Assembly (NCBI GenBank): GCA_963775245.1
Contig: CAVZID010000020.1
Coordinates: 54,566-118,565 of the forward strand
Length of the DNA stretch: 64,000 nucleotides
DNA from: CAVSWT01 sp963775245
GTDB lineage: Bacteria > Bacteroidota > Ignavibacteria > Ignavibacteriales > Ignavibacteriaceae
Direction of reading: 5' to 3'
The notes under the pieces were generated by a model. The model was not told the origin of the DNA. It did no database searches and saw only the letters and a program-made list of their open reading frames with translations. Within the stretch, counting starts at the first letter, position 1. The number at the start of each line of letters is the position of its first letter. Below are positions 1 to 8,410 of the stretch, in pieces. The translations under genes were made by a program, and so were the position numbers.

Positions 1-2
1 TA

Positions 3-218
3 CTTTTGAGAGTAGTAAATGGTGATACCGCAAAAGGCCCTTCGCTGGGTATTACCGATCTTAGATTTAATTATTTAAATGCAAAACAACAGCCGACAGC
101 GGCACTAGATAGTATAAAATATATTAAAGCTGAAATATGGGTCCAATCTCCTGAGCCGGTAAACGACAAATATATTTTTACCTATTGGGAAATGACAATA
201 AATCCAAGGAATTTATGA
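3..218 (+). CDS. Type IV pilin-like (PilW-like) minor pseudopilin, C-terminal part, cut by window edge
   Basis: The reading frame is open from the first bases of the window, so the gene begins upstream; the internal TTG at position 6 is not a convincing start. The visible 70 residues end in a mixed beta region (LGITDLRFNYLNAK, then KYIKAEIWVQSPEP, then YIFTYWEMTINPRNL) that resembles the C-terminal domain of PilW/PilV-type minor pilins. The stop lies one base before the ATG of the next gene, which begins with a pilin-like membrane helix, so the two are probably co-transcribed as part of a pilus or secretion pseudopilus operon. Family assignment is an inference from context and general character; no catalytic motif is expected. 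Confidence 0.5.
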   Translation, partial: LLRVVNGDTAKGPSLGITDLRFNYLNAKQQPTAALDSIKYIKAEIWVQSPEPVNDKYIFTYWEMTINPRNL

Positions 219-219
219 T

Positions 220-1230
220 ATGGGCAAAGCATCAATTATTTTAGCCATAGGCGTTTCAGTCTTAATTAGTTTTCTAGTTATGGACTTGAATGCCAATAAT
301 AACGAAGGAATTCAATCAACGATAAGTTTTTATGATAATACAGAAGCCCGGTTGATTGCTAATTCAGGAGTTGAAATCTATCTTGAAAAACTTAGAAGAG
401 ATAAAACTCTGCATGGATATTTCCCTCGAAATCAATTAGCCAATGGAACGTATAATATTAATATTTATGGTCCAGATAGTTTAACTAAAATAGAATCTGT
501 TGCAACTTTTGATGGAATAACTCATACTGCAAAAGTGACAGCAAAGAGAAGTCAAATTAAAATGCCGAATATAAATGCTGCATTATATGTAACATCTGAT
601 AATGTTGACTTAAACTTAAATGGCAATATGTCTATAAGCGGCAACGATACAAATATTGACGGTTCTCCGGGAACTGAAGCTCCCTTACCGGGTGTTGCAG
701 TTGATACACCTGCAGACAGCGCTGATTTCATAAATAATGTAAAGCCTAAAATGTACGGAAGTATAGATGGGGTTGGGGGAAATCCAAGTGTTCATTCTGT
801 TAGTGATACTAGAGATTGGACTCAACTAGCTAAAGATTTTATCTTTGCAGCAGACATTAATTTAGCTTCCGGCACTTATGGTAATGGAACAGCATTGGGG
901 ACATGGGATTCCCCTAAAATTACGGTAGCTAACGGGGATGTTCATTTATCATCAAATGCAAGCGGATATGGGATTTTAATTGTTAATGGTGATTTAACTA
1001 TGAGTGGTAATTTTACTTTTTATGGAATTGTAATTGCTTACGGTGAATCTAAACTTGTAACGCAAACGGTTGGAAACGCCGGTATCTATGGTGGTGCCGT
1101 ATTCGTCGGAAAAAGTGTTGACATCCAAGCAACAGGTAATGCAAAATTCTATTATAGTTCCCAGGCATTAAAAAATGCACAAACCAAATTAAAGTCTTCC
1201 AGGTTTGATATTGAAGACTGGTGGGAATAA
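220..1230 (+). CDS. PilX-like membrane-anchored protein with a polymer-type beta domain
   Basis: This 336-residue protein starts with a short N-terminus and one hydrophobic helix (about residues 4-22, SIILAIGVSVLISFLVMDL), then an extracytoplasmic region. The helix with a following IEARLIANSGVEIYL-like stretch is typical of PilX-type pilus assembly proteins. From about residue 110 the protein is rich in Gly/Asn/Ser with repeated short strands (VDLNLNGNMSISGN, GILIVNGDLTMSGNFTFYGIVI), which suggests a right-handed beta solenoid as in pilX-associated or bactofilin-like domains. It follows the preceding pilin-like gene by one base and a hairpin terminator lies 48 bases after its stop. The pilus role is inferred; I do not recognise a named family for the C-terminal part. 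Confidence 0.55.
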   Translation: MGKASIILAIGVSVLISFLVMDLNANNNEGIQSTISFYDNTEARLIANSGVEIYLEKLRRDKTLHGYFPRNQLANGTYNINIYGPDSLTKIESVATFDGITHTAKVTAKRSQIKMPNINAALYVTSDNVDLNLNGNMSISGNDTNIDGSPGTEAPLPGVAVDTPADSADFINNVKPKMYGSIDGVGGNPSVHSVSDTRDWTQLAKDFIFAADINLASGTYGNGTALGTWDSPKITVANGDVHLSSNASGYGILIVNGDLTMSGNFTFYGIVIAYGESKLVTQTVGNAGIYGGAVFVGKSVDIQATGNAKFYYSSQALKNAQTKLKSSRFDIEDWWE

Positions 1231-1277
1231 TTCAATTAGTTATGTGAATTAAAAATTTTCAGAAAAACTTAACTCAT

Positions 1278-1312
1278 AAACCCAATTTCTTAAAGAAATT
1301 GGGTTTATTGTT
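1278..1312 (+). terminator. Rho-independent terminator after the pilin-like operon
   Basis: A perfect 13-bp stem (1278-1290 with 1294-1306, loop TAA) is followed by ATTGTTTTT. It lies between the pilin-like gene and the mscS gene. The same stem sequence recurs in variant form at 2600-2622 and 37288-37316, so this is also one copy of a repeated palindrome. Confidence 0.8.
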
Positions 1313-1489
1313 TTTAAAGGTTCATTTAGAATTGGTTTAAGTATTCCGAAATCTATCTCATTCTTTCCAATATATTACCTTATTTATAAATATTAATTAC
1401 TTATTTTTGTAATTAATAATCACTTTACTTGAATATAAATACACAATCATTATTTTCTTAATACGAATCAACTTAGGAGAAAATATATT

Positions 1490-2581
1490 ATGAATGATTT
1501 TTTATCTGCTGTTTATTTTGGAAATACAATAACTACTTACATAACTGCTATCGCAGTATTTATAATAGTGGTAGTAGTGATTCAAATCTTTAAAAAGATA
1601 GTCTTAAACAAACTGCAAAAGTGGTCCGAGAATACTAAAACAACCATAGACGATTTTATTGTTAGCGGTATTAAAAAAACTGCTATACCTTTACTTTATT
1701 TTGGAGCATTTATATTCGCTGTAAAAATATTAATTCTTCCGGCTAACATTCAAAGAATAATAGAAGTAGTTACAGTAATTGTTGTTACGTTTTTTGTTCT
1801 TCGTGCAATAACTGCACTTTTAGGTTACAGTCTTAATGAATATTTAAGGAGAAGGTCTGGAGAGGATAGTAATTTTGATAATAAAAGAAAACAAATTAAG
1901 GGAATACTCACTATTGTTAATGTGTTAATTTGGATAGTGGGCTTAGTATTTGCCTTGGATAATCTCGGGTTTAAAGTTGGTGCTGCTTTAACCGGATTAG
2001 GGATTGGTGGTGTTGCAATTGCTCTTGCTGCACAGGCAGTTCTGGGTGATCTGTTCAGTTATTTTGTTATCTTTTTTGATAGGCCTTTTGAGATCGGAGA
2101 TTTTTTAGTCGTGGGTGATAAAGTTGGAAATGTAGAGTATATTGGGATTAAATCTACAAGGATAAGAAGTTTGAGCGGGGAACAGCTAGTTTTTTCAAAT
2201 ACTGATTTAGTCAATTCCAGGATTCATAATTTCAAAAAGATGGAACGAAGAAGAGTGGTTTTTAAGCTGGGGGTAATTTATCAAACCACTGCGCAGCAGC
2301 TTGCCGAAATTCCTTCGATTGTAAAAAGCATAATTGAGGAACAGACAGATGTAACTTTTGACAGAGGGCATTTTTCTACTTTTGGTGACTTCAGCCTAAA
2401 TTTTGAATTTGTTTATTATATACAAACTTCTGATTATAATAAGTACATGGATACACAGCAGGCAATAAATTTAAAAGTATATCAAGAGTTTGAATCACGG
2501 GAAATTGAGTTTGCATATCCAACTCAAACTTTATTCTTGAATAAAGATGATAGTAATGTTCAATCGGAAGTAGTAAAATAA
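1490..2581 (+). CDS. Small-conductance mechanosensitive channel, MscS family
   Basis: The 363-residue protein is an inner-membrane channel that opens under membrane tension and releases solutes on hypo-osmotic shock. Hydrophobic segments lie near residues 15-35, 65-85, 90-115 and 140-160. The pore-lining helix is the Gly/Ala-rich stretch GAALTGLGIGGVAIALAAQAV (about residues 165-185), followed by the MscS beta domain motif FFDRPFEIGDFLVVGDKVG, VEYIGIKSTRIRS and the conserved VFSNTDLVNSRIHN. The C-terminal alpha/beta domain ends normally. It is preceded by a GGAG Shine-Dalgarno (AGGAGAAAATATATT-ATG). It stands alone between terminator-like hairpins. The family assignment is firm; ion selectivity cannot be read from sequence. 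Confidence 0.93.
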   Translation: MNDFLSAVYFGNTITTYITAIAVFIIVVVVIQIFKKIVLNKLQKWSENTKTTIDDFIVSGIKKTAIPLLYFGAFIFAVKILILPANIQRIIEVVTVIVVTFFVLRAITALLGYSLNEYLRRRSGEDSNFDNKRKQIKGILTIVNVLIWIVGLVFALDNLGFKVGAALTGLGIGGVAIALAAQAVLGDLFSYFVIFFDRPFEIGDFLVVGDKVGNVEYIGIKSTRIRSLSGEQLVFSNTDLVNSRIHNFKKMERRRVVFKLGVIYQTTAQQLAEIPSIVKSIIEEQTDVTFDRGHFSTFGDFSLNFEFVYYIQTSDYNKYMDTQQAINLKVYQEFESREIEFAYPTQTLFLNKDDSNVQSEVVK

Positions 2582-2599
2582 TTTAGTGCTGTACACAAA

Positions 2600-2622
2600 C
2601 CCGATTTCTTGAAGAAATTGGG
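2600..2622 (+). terminator. Hairpin after mscS, variant of the 1278 palindrome
   Basis: A 10-bp stem (2600-2609 with 2613-2622, one G-T pair) lies 18 bases after the mscS stop. There is no strong T tract after it, so it may be a degenerate terminator or just a repeat copy. Confidence 0.5.
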
Positions 2623-2640
2623 ATTGCAAATATGTAAAAC

Positions 2641-2701
2641 AGATATTCCTGTCCGTTAGAATTATAAAAGCTTAAAAAAATATGGACGGACAAGAATGTC
2701 T
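2641..2701. repeat. Imperfect inverted repeat, MITE-like
   Basis: The arm AGATATTCCTGTCCGT (2641-2656) is an inverted copy of ACGGACAAGAATGTCT (2686-2701), 14 of 16 bases pairing. The CATTCCTGTC-type core also appears in the hairpin at 20514-20535, so this looks like a dispersed small repeat. Confidence 0.55.
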
Positions 2702-2761
2702 ATCCTACAATTGTAAATATTTCTTAAATAAATAAAGCAAAAATTTATCAAAGGATTTACG

Positions 2762-3128
2762 ATGGATTATAAATCAATAAACCTAAAAGAAAAGCTGGCG
2801 AAGTTTAACGAGCATTGGACTCCAAAAGTAATAGCCGAAATGAATGATTACCAATTTAAAACTACAAAACTTAAAGGGAGATTTTATCTGGCACAAGCAT
2901 GAAGATACTGATGAAGTTTTTATTGTTATTGATGGCGAAATGGAAATTGAATTTAGAGACGGGAATGTAAAAATAAAAAGCGGGGAAATGTTTGTAGTGC
3001 CTAAAAATGTTGAGCATAAACCTTATGCTGAAAAAGAATGCCATTTACTTTTAGTTGAACCGTGAGGAGTTGTGAATACCGGTGATATTAAAAATAATCT
3101 TACCGCAAAAAATGATGTTTGGATTTAA
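2762..3128 (+). pseudogene. Cupin-domain protein, disrupted by a frameshift and an in-frame stop
   Basis: The first frame, from ATG at 2762, encodes MDYKSINLKEKLAKFNEHW up to a KLKG. The continuation (DFIWHKHEDTDEVFIVIDGEMEIEF, then GEMFVVPKNVEHKP and LLLVEP) is in the next frame, so one extra base lies near 2877-2882. The metal-binding cupin motif is visible as WHKHEDTDEVFIV and PKNVEHKP. At 3063-3065 a TGA replaces an expected sense codon (CGA to TGA would be one change), and the frame then continues GVVNTGDIKNNLTAKNDVWI to a TAA at 3126-3128, which fits the usual tail of this family. Repaired, the protein would be about 121 residues. Two independent lesions favour real decay over sequencing error. 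Confidence 0.75.
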
Positions 3129-3135
3129 AATAAAA

Positions 3136-3180
3136 ATGCCGGATTAAAAAATCCGGCATAAATCTTTTCAATAAAAGATT
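3136..3180. terminator. Tandem hairpins between the cupin and peptidase remnants
   Basis: Two stems lie side by side: 3136-3144 with 3151-3159 (ATGCCGGAT type, loop around AAAAA) and 3161-3168 with 3173-3180 (AATCTTTT with AAAAGATT). The second is followed by TTATTTTTTA. They sit between convergent gene remnants and probably served as a bidirectional terminator. Confidence 0.65.
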
Positions 3181-3351
3181 TTATTTTTTATCCATTATCG
3201 CTTCCATTTCATCCATCACTTCATTCATCTTTTTCATTGTTAAATCAAATGCTTCGGAAGATAACGGATCAATACCGGTTTTCTTTATTAAGTTCAATGG
3301 ATAATCGGAACTACCGCCTTTAAGTATATTATAATACTTATCAACTAAAGG
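3181..3351 (-). pseudogene. C-terminal remnant of an M3-family oligoendopeptidase (PepF-like)
   Basis: Translated on the minus strand, 3351-3181 reads PLVDKYYNILKGGSSDYP then LNLIKKTGIDPLSSEAF and ends in ...MEAIMDKK with a TAA at 3181-3183. The sequence Y..LK.GGS.YP.ELLK.AGID is characteristic of the last 50 or so residues of M3 oligoendopeptidase F. A TGA lies directly upstream (3352-3354), and no further peptidase sequence, including the HEXXH zinc motif, is found toward ccoG. About 90 percent of the gene is therefore missing. It is too short to be functional and looks like the scar of a deletion. Confidence 0.75.
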
Positions 3352-3354
3352 TCA

Positions 3355-3522
3355 CTATTTTGATGAATAAAGGGAAGTGCCTTTACGAAAGACTCAAACT
3401 GACAAATTAAAACTTCTGCAATACGCTCATTAGGCTTGATTTACCTTATATTTTTTTTCAACTATTAGAGTTTCCGAAATCCTGCTTAGCAGGAGAATGA
3501 CAGACAAATTACTTATTATTAT
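3355..3522. other. Intergenic stretch downstream of ccoG, with an unidentified open segment and a small hairpin
   Basis: On the minus strand, positions 3440-3348 are open without a start codon and would read IKPNERIAEVLICQFESF and on to a TAG; I do not recognise it and it may be another gene scrap. Near 3482-3494 is a short palindrome, CCTGCTTAGCAGG. No ccoH-like gene is present here. Confidence 0.3.
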
Positions 3523-4947
3523 TCAATCTTTCTCATGCTCATCATGATTACGCTTTACAGGGCCAAGAAATGATGTACTAACATCTTCCAATAATTTTTT
3601 ATTTGAATACACACCGATTGATATTGGAGTATCCATATATTTAATATCTGATTTGGGAAGTAGAATTAAAAACTTTCCTTCATATTTTTCATTTTCTTTT
3701 AAGTAAATGTCTTTCCCAACAAGCTTTAACTCTCCATCTTTATTTCGTAAAACCAGGTTAATAGGAACTTTGTTAAATGTCTTATTGACAATGCTAATAT
3801 CATAAACGTTGCTTACCATATCATGCGGCTGCTCTTGATATAACATCCCCGGTGTTCTTAAAACATCAATATTAAAATCTGTGCGGGTTGCAAGCAGGTA
3901 GCCAAGTAAGCCAACTAATAAAACTAAAACAACACTGTAACCCTTCATCCTAGCAGTGAATTTAAATTTAGTTTTGTTTTCTATTCCGTTAAGCGAGTCA
4001 TATCTTATTAATCCTTTAGGCCGATTGACCTTTTCCATAACAGCATCGCAAGCATCTATACACGCGGTACAGTTTACACATTCAAGTTGAATTCCATTAC
4101 GGATGTCAATGCCGGTTGGACAAACATCTACGCACAAATGGCAATCTATACAATCTCCTTTCCCGGGTTGAATTTCGTTTTTCTTTATCTTCCCTCTTGG
4201 TTCACCGCGTTTATGGTCATAAGCAATTACAATAGAATCCTGATCAAGCAAAACGCCTTGCAGCCTTCCATAAGGACACATCAATGTACACGCTTGTTCT
4301 CTGAATGATGAGAACACCCAGTAAAAAACTCCGGAAAAAATTAATATTGCTGACAACCCTTGCAGATGCTGTGAAGGCGGATCTTTTATAATTTTAATTA
4401 ATGCATCCATCCCGATTAAGTACGAAAGAAAAATATTGGAGATAAAAAAAGCTATTGTAAAAAAGATGATATGCTTAATTGTCTTTTTGAAAATTTTATT
4501 AGATGTCCATGGAGCATTATGCAGACTTATTTGTGAACGGTAATCACCTTCAATCCAGTATTCAATTTTACGGAATACCATTTCCATAAAAATTGTTTGG
4601 GGACAAGCCCATCCGCAAAATACTCTTCCAAACACTACAGTAAACAGGATTATAAAAACAATAATTGTAATCAATGCAATAACTAAAAGGTGAAAGTCTT
4701 GCGGCCCGAAAGGAATTCCGAAAAGAATAAAATTTCTATTTAAGAAATCAAAAAGAACAAATTGCCTGCCATTAACTTTAAGGAAAGGAGTTCCCACCAA
4801 AATTATTAGCAAAACAAAACTTACTAAGGTTCGTGCATTATAGAATTTACCTGAAGGTTTTTTAGGATAAATCCATTTTCTTTTACCTTCCTTACTTACA
4901 ATAGATAGACTATCTCTAAACGACTCATCAACTTTTACTTCATCCAT
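3523..4947 (-). CDS. ccoG: Cytochrome c oxidase accessory protein CcoG (FixG/RdxA family)
   Basis: CcoG is a membrane iron-sulfur protein needed for copper delivery and maturation of cbb3 oxidase. The 474-residue sequence has an N-terminal soluble segment and several membrane helices (about residues 40-60, 85-110, 160-180, 200-220 and 340-360). Between them is a CGWACPQTIFME motif near residue 110 and, at about 270-300, the two-cluster ferredoxin motif CIDCHLCVDVC followed by CVNCTACIDAC. The C-terminal 110 residues form the periplasmic Ig-like FixG domain. It is the last gene of the cco operon, 18 bases after ccoP. Length is normal for the family. Confidence 0.93.
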   Translation of the reverse strand: MDEVKVDESFRDSLSIVSKEGKRKWIYPKKPSGKFYNARTLVSFVLLIILVGTPFLKVNGRQFVLFDFLNRNFILFGIPFGPQDFHLLVIALITIIVFIILFTVVFGRVFCGWACPQTIFMEMVFRKIEYWIEGDYRSQISLHNAPWTSNKIFKKTIKHIIFFTIAFFISNIFLSYLIGMDALIKIIKDPPSQHLQGLSAILIFSGVFYWVFSSFREQACTLMCPYGRLQGVLLDQDSIVIAYDHKRGEPRGKIKKNEIQPGKGDCIDCHLCVDVCPTGIDIRNGIQLECVNCTACIDACDAVMEKVNRPKGLIRYDSLNGIENKTKFKFTARMKGYSVVLVLLVGLLGYLLATRTDFNIDVLRTPGMLYQEQPHDMVSNVYDISIVNKTFNKVPINLVLRNKDGELKLVGKDIYLKENEKYEGKFLILLPKSDIKYMDTPISIGVYSNKKLLEDVSTSFLGPVKRNHDEHEKD

Positions 4948-4965
4948 TTCAATCTTCTCTCTAAC

Positions 4966-5838
4966 TTATTTCTTTCCTTTTACCTTTGTCGAATCAGCAG
5001 CTTTAGTAGTATCAGCAGGAATATACAAATTTCCCTGAGGTGGTTTTGGATTTACAGGGTTGCTGCCTTTTAAACTAATTACATAACTTGCAACTTGTTG
5101 AATCTCCTTAGGAGATAATGTATTCTGCCAGGTGACCATACCTTTACTGGGTACACCGTATTTAATAGTCGTGAAAACATTTTTAATTCCGCCGCCATGT
5201 ATCCAATAGTTATCGGTAAGATTAGGCCCAACAGCACCGCCGGCATCATCACGATGGCAGGCTACACAGTTTGTCTTAAATATTTTTTCGCCATCTTGAA
5301 TTTGATCCTTAGCAGTTAAAAGAGTAACGTTTTTTTCATTTAAGAAAGTTCCGCTCCTTTCCAACTCTTCTTGCATAAGTGCAGCTTCTTTCATTTCGGC
5401 GTTGTATTCTTCAGCCTGTGACATCCCGGTTTTAAACACCTGATAATTCAACATATAAATTATTGCAATTATAATTGTTGTATAAAACAAATAACTGAAC
5501 CATGGTGGAATTTTATTATCAAGTTCTTTAATGCCGTCATAATCATGATCCATTAAAATTTCATGTTCTTCTTCAATCGGCTTAGCAGCAACTAAATAAT
5601 CTTTAATCTTTATCCAAACTTTTGAAGTTTCTTTTTGCTCCTCCGCCTTTCCTTCTTCAGTACCCCAATAAAGGAAAGCAGCAATTATCAAAACCAGCAT
5701 TACTACAAATATTACCGCCATGACATCATAATATTTGGTAGAAATACCAGGTTCCAGAGTTTGAGCAAATAAACTTATTGGGTTTGCCGCTATAAAAAAG
5801 ATAATGGATAAAAGTTTAATTAAAAATCTATTTGTCAT
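4966..5838 (-). CDS. ccoP: cbb3 oxidase subunit III, CcoP, with a single haem c domain
   Basis: CcoP passes electrons from soluble cytochrome c to the catalytic core in the inner membrane. The 290-residue protein has an N-terminal signal-like helix (about 8-25), a second helix (about 35-57, VMAVIFVVMLVLIIAAFLYW) and a third (about 115-135), then one cytochrome c domain. That domain has the haem motif CVACH beginning at Cys191 and a distal Met in KGMVTW. Proteobacterial CcoP carries two CXXCH motifs; only one is present here, as in many Bacteroidota. The C-terminus is a Pro-rich and Lys-rich tail. The start overlaps the end of ccoQ by 11 bases. Confidence 0.9.
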   Translation of the reverse strand: MTNRFLIKLLSIIFFIAANPISLFAQTLEPGISTKYYDVMAVIFVVMLVLIIAAFLYWGTEEGKAEEQKETSKVWIKIKDYLVAAKPIEEEHEILMDHDYDGIKELDNKIPPWFSYLFYTTIIIAIIYMLNYQVFKTGMSQAEEYNAEMKEAALMQEELERSGTFLNEKNVTLLTAKDQIQDGEKIFKTNCVACHRDDAGGAVGPNLTDNYWIHGGGIKNVFTTIKYGVPSKGMVTWQNTLSPKEIQQVASYVISLKGSNPVNPKPPQGNLYIPADTTKAADSTKVKGKK

Positions 5839-6052
5839 TTAATTCACCTTTTAAATTTGAATCAACATTATTTTGTGAATTTGGTTGATCAGGAGTTAAG
5901 TCTAATGGCATCATTTTCATCTTGTTCAAATATTTTTTATCGGCTTTAAATACCCAGACAATTAACGTCACAAAAAAGATAAAAAATACTAATAAAGAAA
6001 CTATAGGATAAATCCCAATTCCTTCGACCGATTGTAATATTTCTTTATACAT
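5828..6052 (-). CDS. ccoQ: cbb3 oxidase small subunit CcoQ/FixQ-like
   Basis: This 74-residue protein has a single transmembrane helix (about residues 13-35, IYPIVSLLVFFIFFVTLIVWVF) followed by a charged cytoplasmic tail starting ADKKYLNKMKMMPLD. That layout and its place between ccoNO and ccoP match CcoQ, a small subunit that stabilises the cbb3 complex. It starts 10 bases after the ccoNO stop and overlaps ccoP by 11 bases, so the genes are probably translationally coupled. Identity rests mainly on synteny, size and topology. Confidence 0.82.
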   Translation of the reverse strand: MYKEILQSVEGIGIYPIVSLLVFFIFFVTLIVWVFKADKKYLNKMKMMPLDLTPDQPNSQNNVDSNLKGELNDK

Positions 6053-6062
6053 ATTTTAATTC

Positions 6063-8198
6063 CTATTTACTTGCTGTTGTATCTTGAGCACTAACTTTTA
6101 TATCCGTACCAAGCCTCTGCAAATAAGCTATTAAGGCAATTATTTCTTTATTACTTTCAGCAGGCGCTCCGTTGTTTTGAAGATCGAGAGCAATACCTTC
6201 AGCCTGCTTTCTTAAATCTTCATTGGCTACTTTATCATATCCATTAGGATAAGGTACTCCAAGCGACTGCATTACTCTAATTTTCTTTGCAGTAGTTGAA
6301 GTATCTAAATTATTCGTCAACAGCCACGGATAATGCGGCATGATTGAACCAGGCGACATTGCCGGCGGATTTTGCATATGCAAGTAATGCCATAGGTTTG
6401 GATACTTTTTCCCTTCACGGTGTAAATCCGGACCGGTTCTTTTTGAACCCCAAAGAAATGGATGATCATAAACATACTCGCCTGCCTTGGAGTATTCACC
6501 ATAACGCAGTGTCTCTGATCTGAAAGGACGAATTAATTGTGAATGACATCCTACGCATCCTTCTCTAATGTAAATATCTCTTCCCTGCAATTCGAGCGGA
6601 GTATACGGTTTAACACTTGCAATTGTTGGAATATTTGATTGAATTAAAAATGTTGGCAAGAATTCAACAATTCCACCTATCAAAACTACAACCGTTGCTA
6701 CAAGTGTAAATTGAACAGGACGTTTCTCTATCCATCTGTGTCGCATTCCTTTTACGGCTTTATCTTTTATTTTGATTAATGCTGGAGCTTCTGCTTCTTC
6801 ATTATCTACAAAATGTCCTTGCTTAACTGTTTTAATTAAATTATACGTCATCATAATTACGCCGGAAAGATACAATGCCCCGCCAACCGCTCTTATCATA
6901 TACATTGGGATTATCTGTAGAACAGTTTCAAGGAAGTTCGGATATTGAAGCATTCCAATTGAATTAAATTCTTTCCACATCAATGATTGAGTTATCCCTG
7001 AAACATACATTGCCGACACATAAAAAATAATTCCCAGTGTACCTACCCAAAAATGAACGTTCGCTAATTTTTTTGAGAAAAGTTCGGTGTGATATATTTT
7101 TGGAATTAACCAGTAAAGAATTCCAAATGTTAAAAATCCATTCCACCCAAGTGCACCGACGTGAACATGTGCAATTATCCAGTCAGTAAAGTGTGCAATT
7201 GCGTTTACACTTTTCAATGAGAGCATCGGACCTTCAAAAGTTGCCATTCCATAAGCAGTAACCGCTACAACCATAAATTTTAAAATCGGGTCTTGCCGGA
7301 CTTTATCCCAGGCACCTCTTAAAGTCAAGAGGCCGTTTATCATACCACCCCAAGATGGAGCAATTAACATAATTGAAAAAACGGTTCCTAAAGATTGAGC
7401 CCAATCAGGTAAGGCTGAATACAGAAGATGATGGGGGCCAGCCCAGATGTAAATAAATATCAAAGCCCAAAAGTGTACAATGGATAATCGATAAGAATAA
7501 ATAGGCCGGTTCGCCGCCTTCGGCAAGTAATAATACATCAGCCCCAGGTAAGGAGTAGTTAGAAAGAATGCCACTGCATTATGTCCATACCACCATTGTA
7601 CAAGTGCATCTTGAACACCGGCATAAACAGGATAACTTTTCCAAAAGGTAACAGGAATTTCAATGGAGTTAACAATATGAAGAACAGCAACTGTCACCCA
7701 GGTTGCAATGTAAAACCAGATAGCAACATACATGTGGCTCTCTCTTCTTTTGAAGATTGTTCCGAACATGTTTAAACCAAATACAATCCAAACTAAAGTG
7801 ATAGCAATATCAATCGGCCATTCAAGCTCTGCATATTCTTTACTGGTAGTGATTCCAAGAGGAATGGTAATAGCAGCAGCGACAATAATTAATTGCCAAC
7901 CCCAAAAATGAAATTTGCTGAGCTTGTCACTGAACATTCTTGCTTTACATAGCCTTTGAAGCGAATGATACACACCCATAAAAATTGCATTACCAACAAA
8001 AGCAAAAATTACAGCGTTAGTATGCACAGGCCTTATTCTGCCAAAAGTTAAAAAGGGTATATTGAAATTAAATGTTGGAGCAAAAAGCTGTGTAGCAATC
8101 AGAAGTCCCACCAGCATTCCAACTATTCCCCAAAAGACGGTGGCAAAAGCAAAATTCCTTACGATTTTATTATCGTAACTAAATTTCTCTAACTCCAT
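6063..8198 (-). CDS. ccoNO: cbb3-type cytochrome c oxidase, fused subunits I and II (CcoN-CcoO)
   Basis: This protein is the catalytic core that reduces oxygen to water and pumps protons, acting in the inner membrane at low oxygen. Residues 1 to about 480 are CcoN with 12 or so membrane helices and conserved histidines, for example RPVHTNAVIF, WWYGHNAVAFFLT, GPHHLLYSALPDW and HVHVGALGWNGF. A membrane span near 500-520 leads into CcoO, a membrane-anchored monohaem cytochrome with CVGCH beginning at Cys548 (REGCVGCHSQLIRPF) and MSPGSIMPHYPWL as a likely Met-ligand region. At 711 residues it matches other fused CcoNO proteins of Bacteroidota. Its ATG shares one base with the stop of ccoS (TAATG). 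Confidence 0.95.
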   Translation of the reverse strand: MELEKFSYDNKIVRNFAFATVFWGIVGMLVGLLIATQLFAPTFNFNIPFLTFGRIRPVHTNAVIFAFVGNAIFMGVYHSLQRLCKARMFSDKLSKFHFWGWQLIIVAAAITIPLGITTSKEYAELEWPIDIAITLVWIVFGLNMFGTIFKRRESHMYVAIWFYIATWVTVAVLHIVNSIEIPVTFWKSYPVYAGVQDALVQWWYGHNAVAFFLTTPYLGLMYYYLPKAANRPIYSYRLSIVHFWALIFIYIWAGPHHLLYSALPDWAQSLGTVFSIMLIAPSWGGMINGLLTLRGAWDKVRQDPILKFMVVAVTAYGMATFEGPMLSLKSVNAIAHFTDWIIAHVHVGALGWNGFLTFGILYWLIPKIYHTELFSKKLANVHFWVGTLGIIFYVSAMYVSGITQSLMWKEFNSIGMLQYPNFLETVLQIIPMYMIRAVGGALYLSGVIMMTYNLIKTVKQGHFVDNEEAEAPALIKIKDKAVKGMRHRWIEKRPVQFTLVATVVVLIGGIVEFLPTFLIQSNIPTIASVKPYTPLELQGRDIYIREGCVGCHSQLIRPFRSETLRYGEYSKAGEYVYDHPFLWGSKRTGPDLHREGKKYPNLWHYLHMQNPPAMSPGSIMPHYPWLLTNNLDTSTTAKKIRVMQSLGVPYPNGYDKVANEDLRKQAEGIALDLQNNGAPAESNKEIIALIAYLQRLGTDIKVSAQDTTASK

Positions 8199-8410
8199 TA
8201 AGTTTTCTCCTTTGTATGAATTGTATCTTGTTTGCCGGATGAATTATTTGGATTATCGTTTTTAATTATTTCTTCATCATCAAAAAGCATTCTTATTGAA
8301 GGTGTGTACGTGTCCTGGTATTGGCCGCTTTTAACAGCCCATAAAAATGCGAATAAAAATCCAACTGCAACAAATAAGCTTATTCCTATTAATACAACAA
8401 TTACTGAGAT
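8198..8410 (-). CDS. ccoS: cbb3 oxidase assembly protein CcoS, with a non-AUG start
   Basis: On the minus strand a 70-residue frame reads ISVIVVLIGISLFVAVGFLF then FLWAVKSGQYQDTYTPS then IRMLFDDEE, the hallmark of CcoS: one N-terminal transmembrane helix and the GQ(Y/F)xDTYTPSxRMLFD signature. CcoS is needed to insert cofactors into the cbb3 core. The frame has no ATG, GTG or TTG upstream of the helix. Candidate starts are ATC at 8410-8408 (giving the usual M-S-V-I beginning) or ATT at 8413-8411, with AGAGAGG about 4-10 bases upstream. It overlaps the 3' end of ccoI and its TAA shares one base with the ccoNO ATG, so start choice may be tied to translational coupling. Automated callers would probably miss it. 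Confidence 0.88.
   Translation of the reverse strand: MSVIVVLIGISLFVAVGFLFAFLWAVKSGQYQDTYTPSIRMLFDDEEIIKNDNPNNSSGKQDTIHTKEKT

Noticed and set aside
3348..3440. A further gene in the open minus-strand segment IKPNERIAEVLICQ
   Set aside because: It has no start codon, is only about 31 codons long, and matches nothing I recognise.
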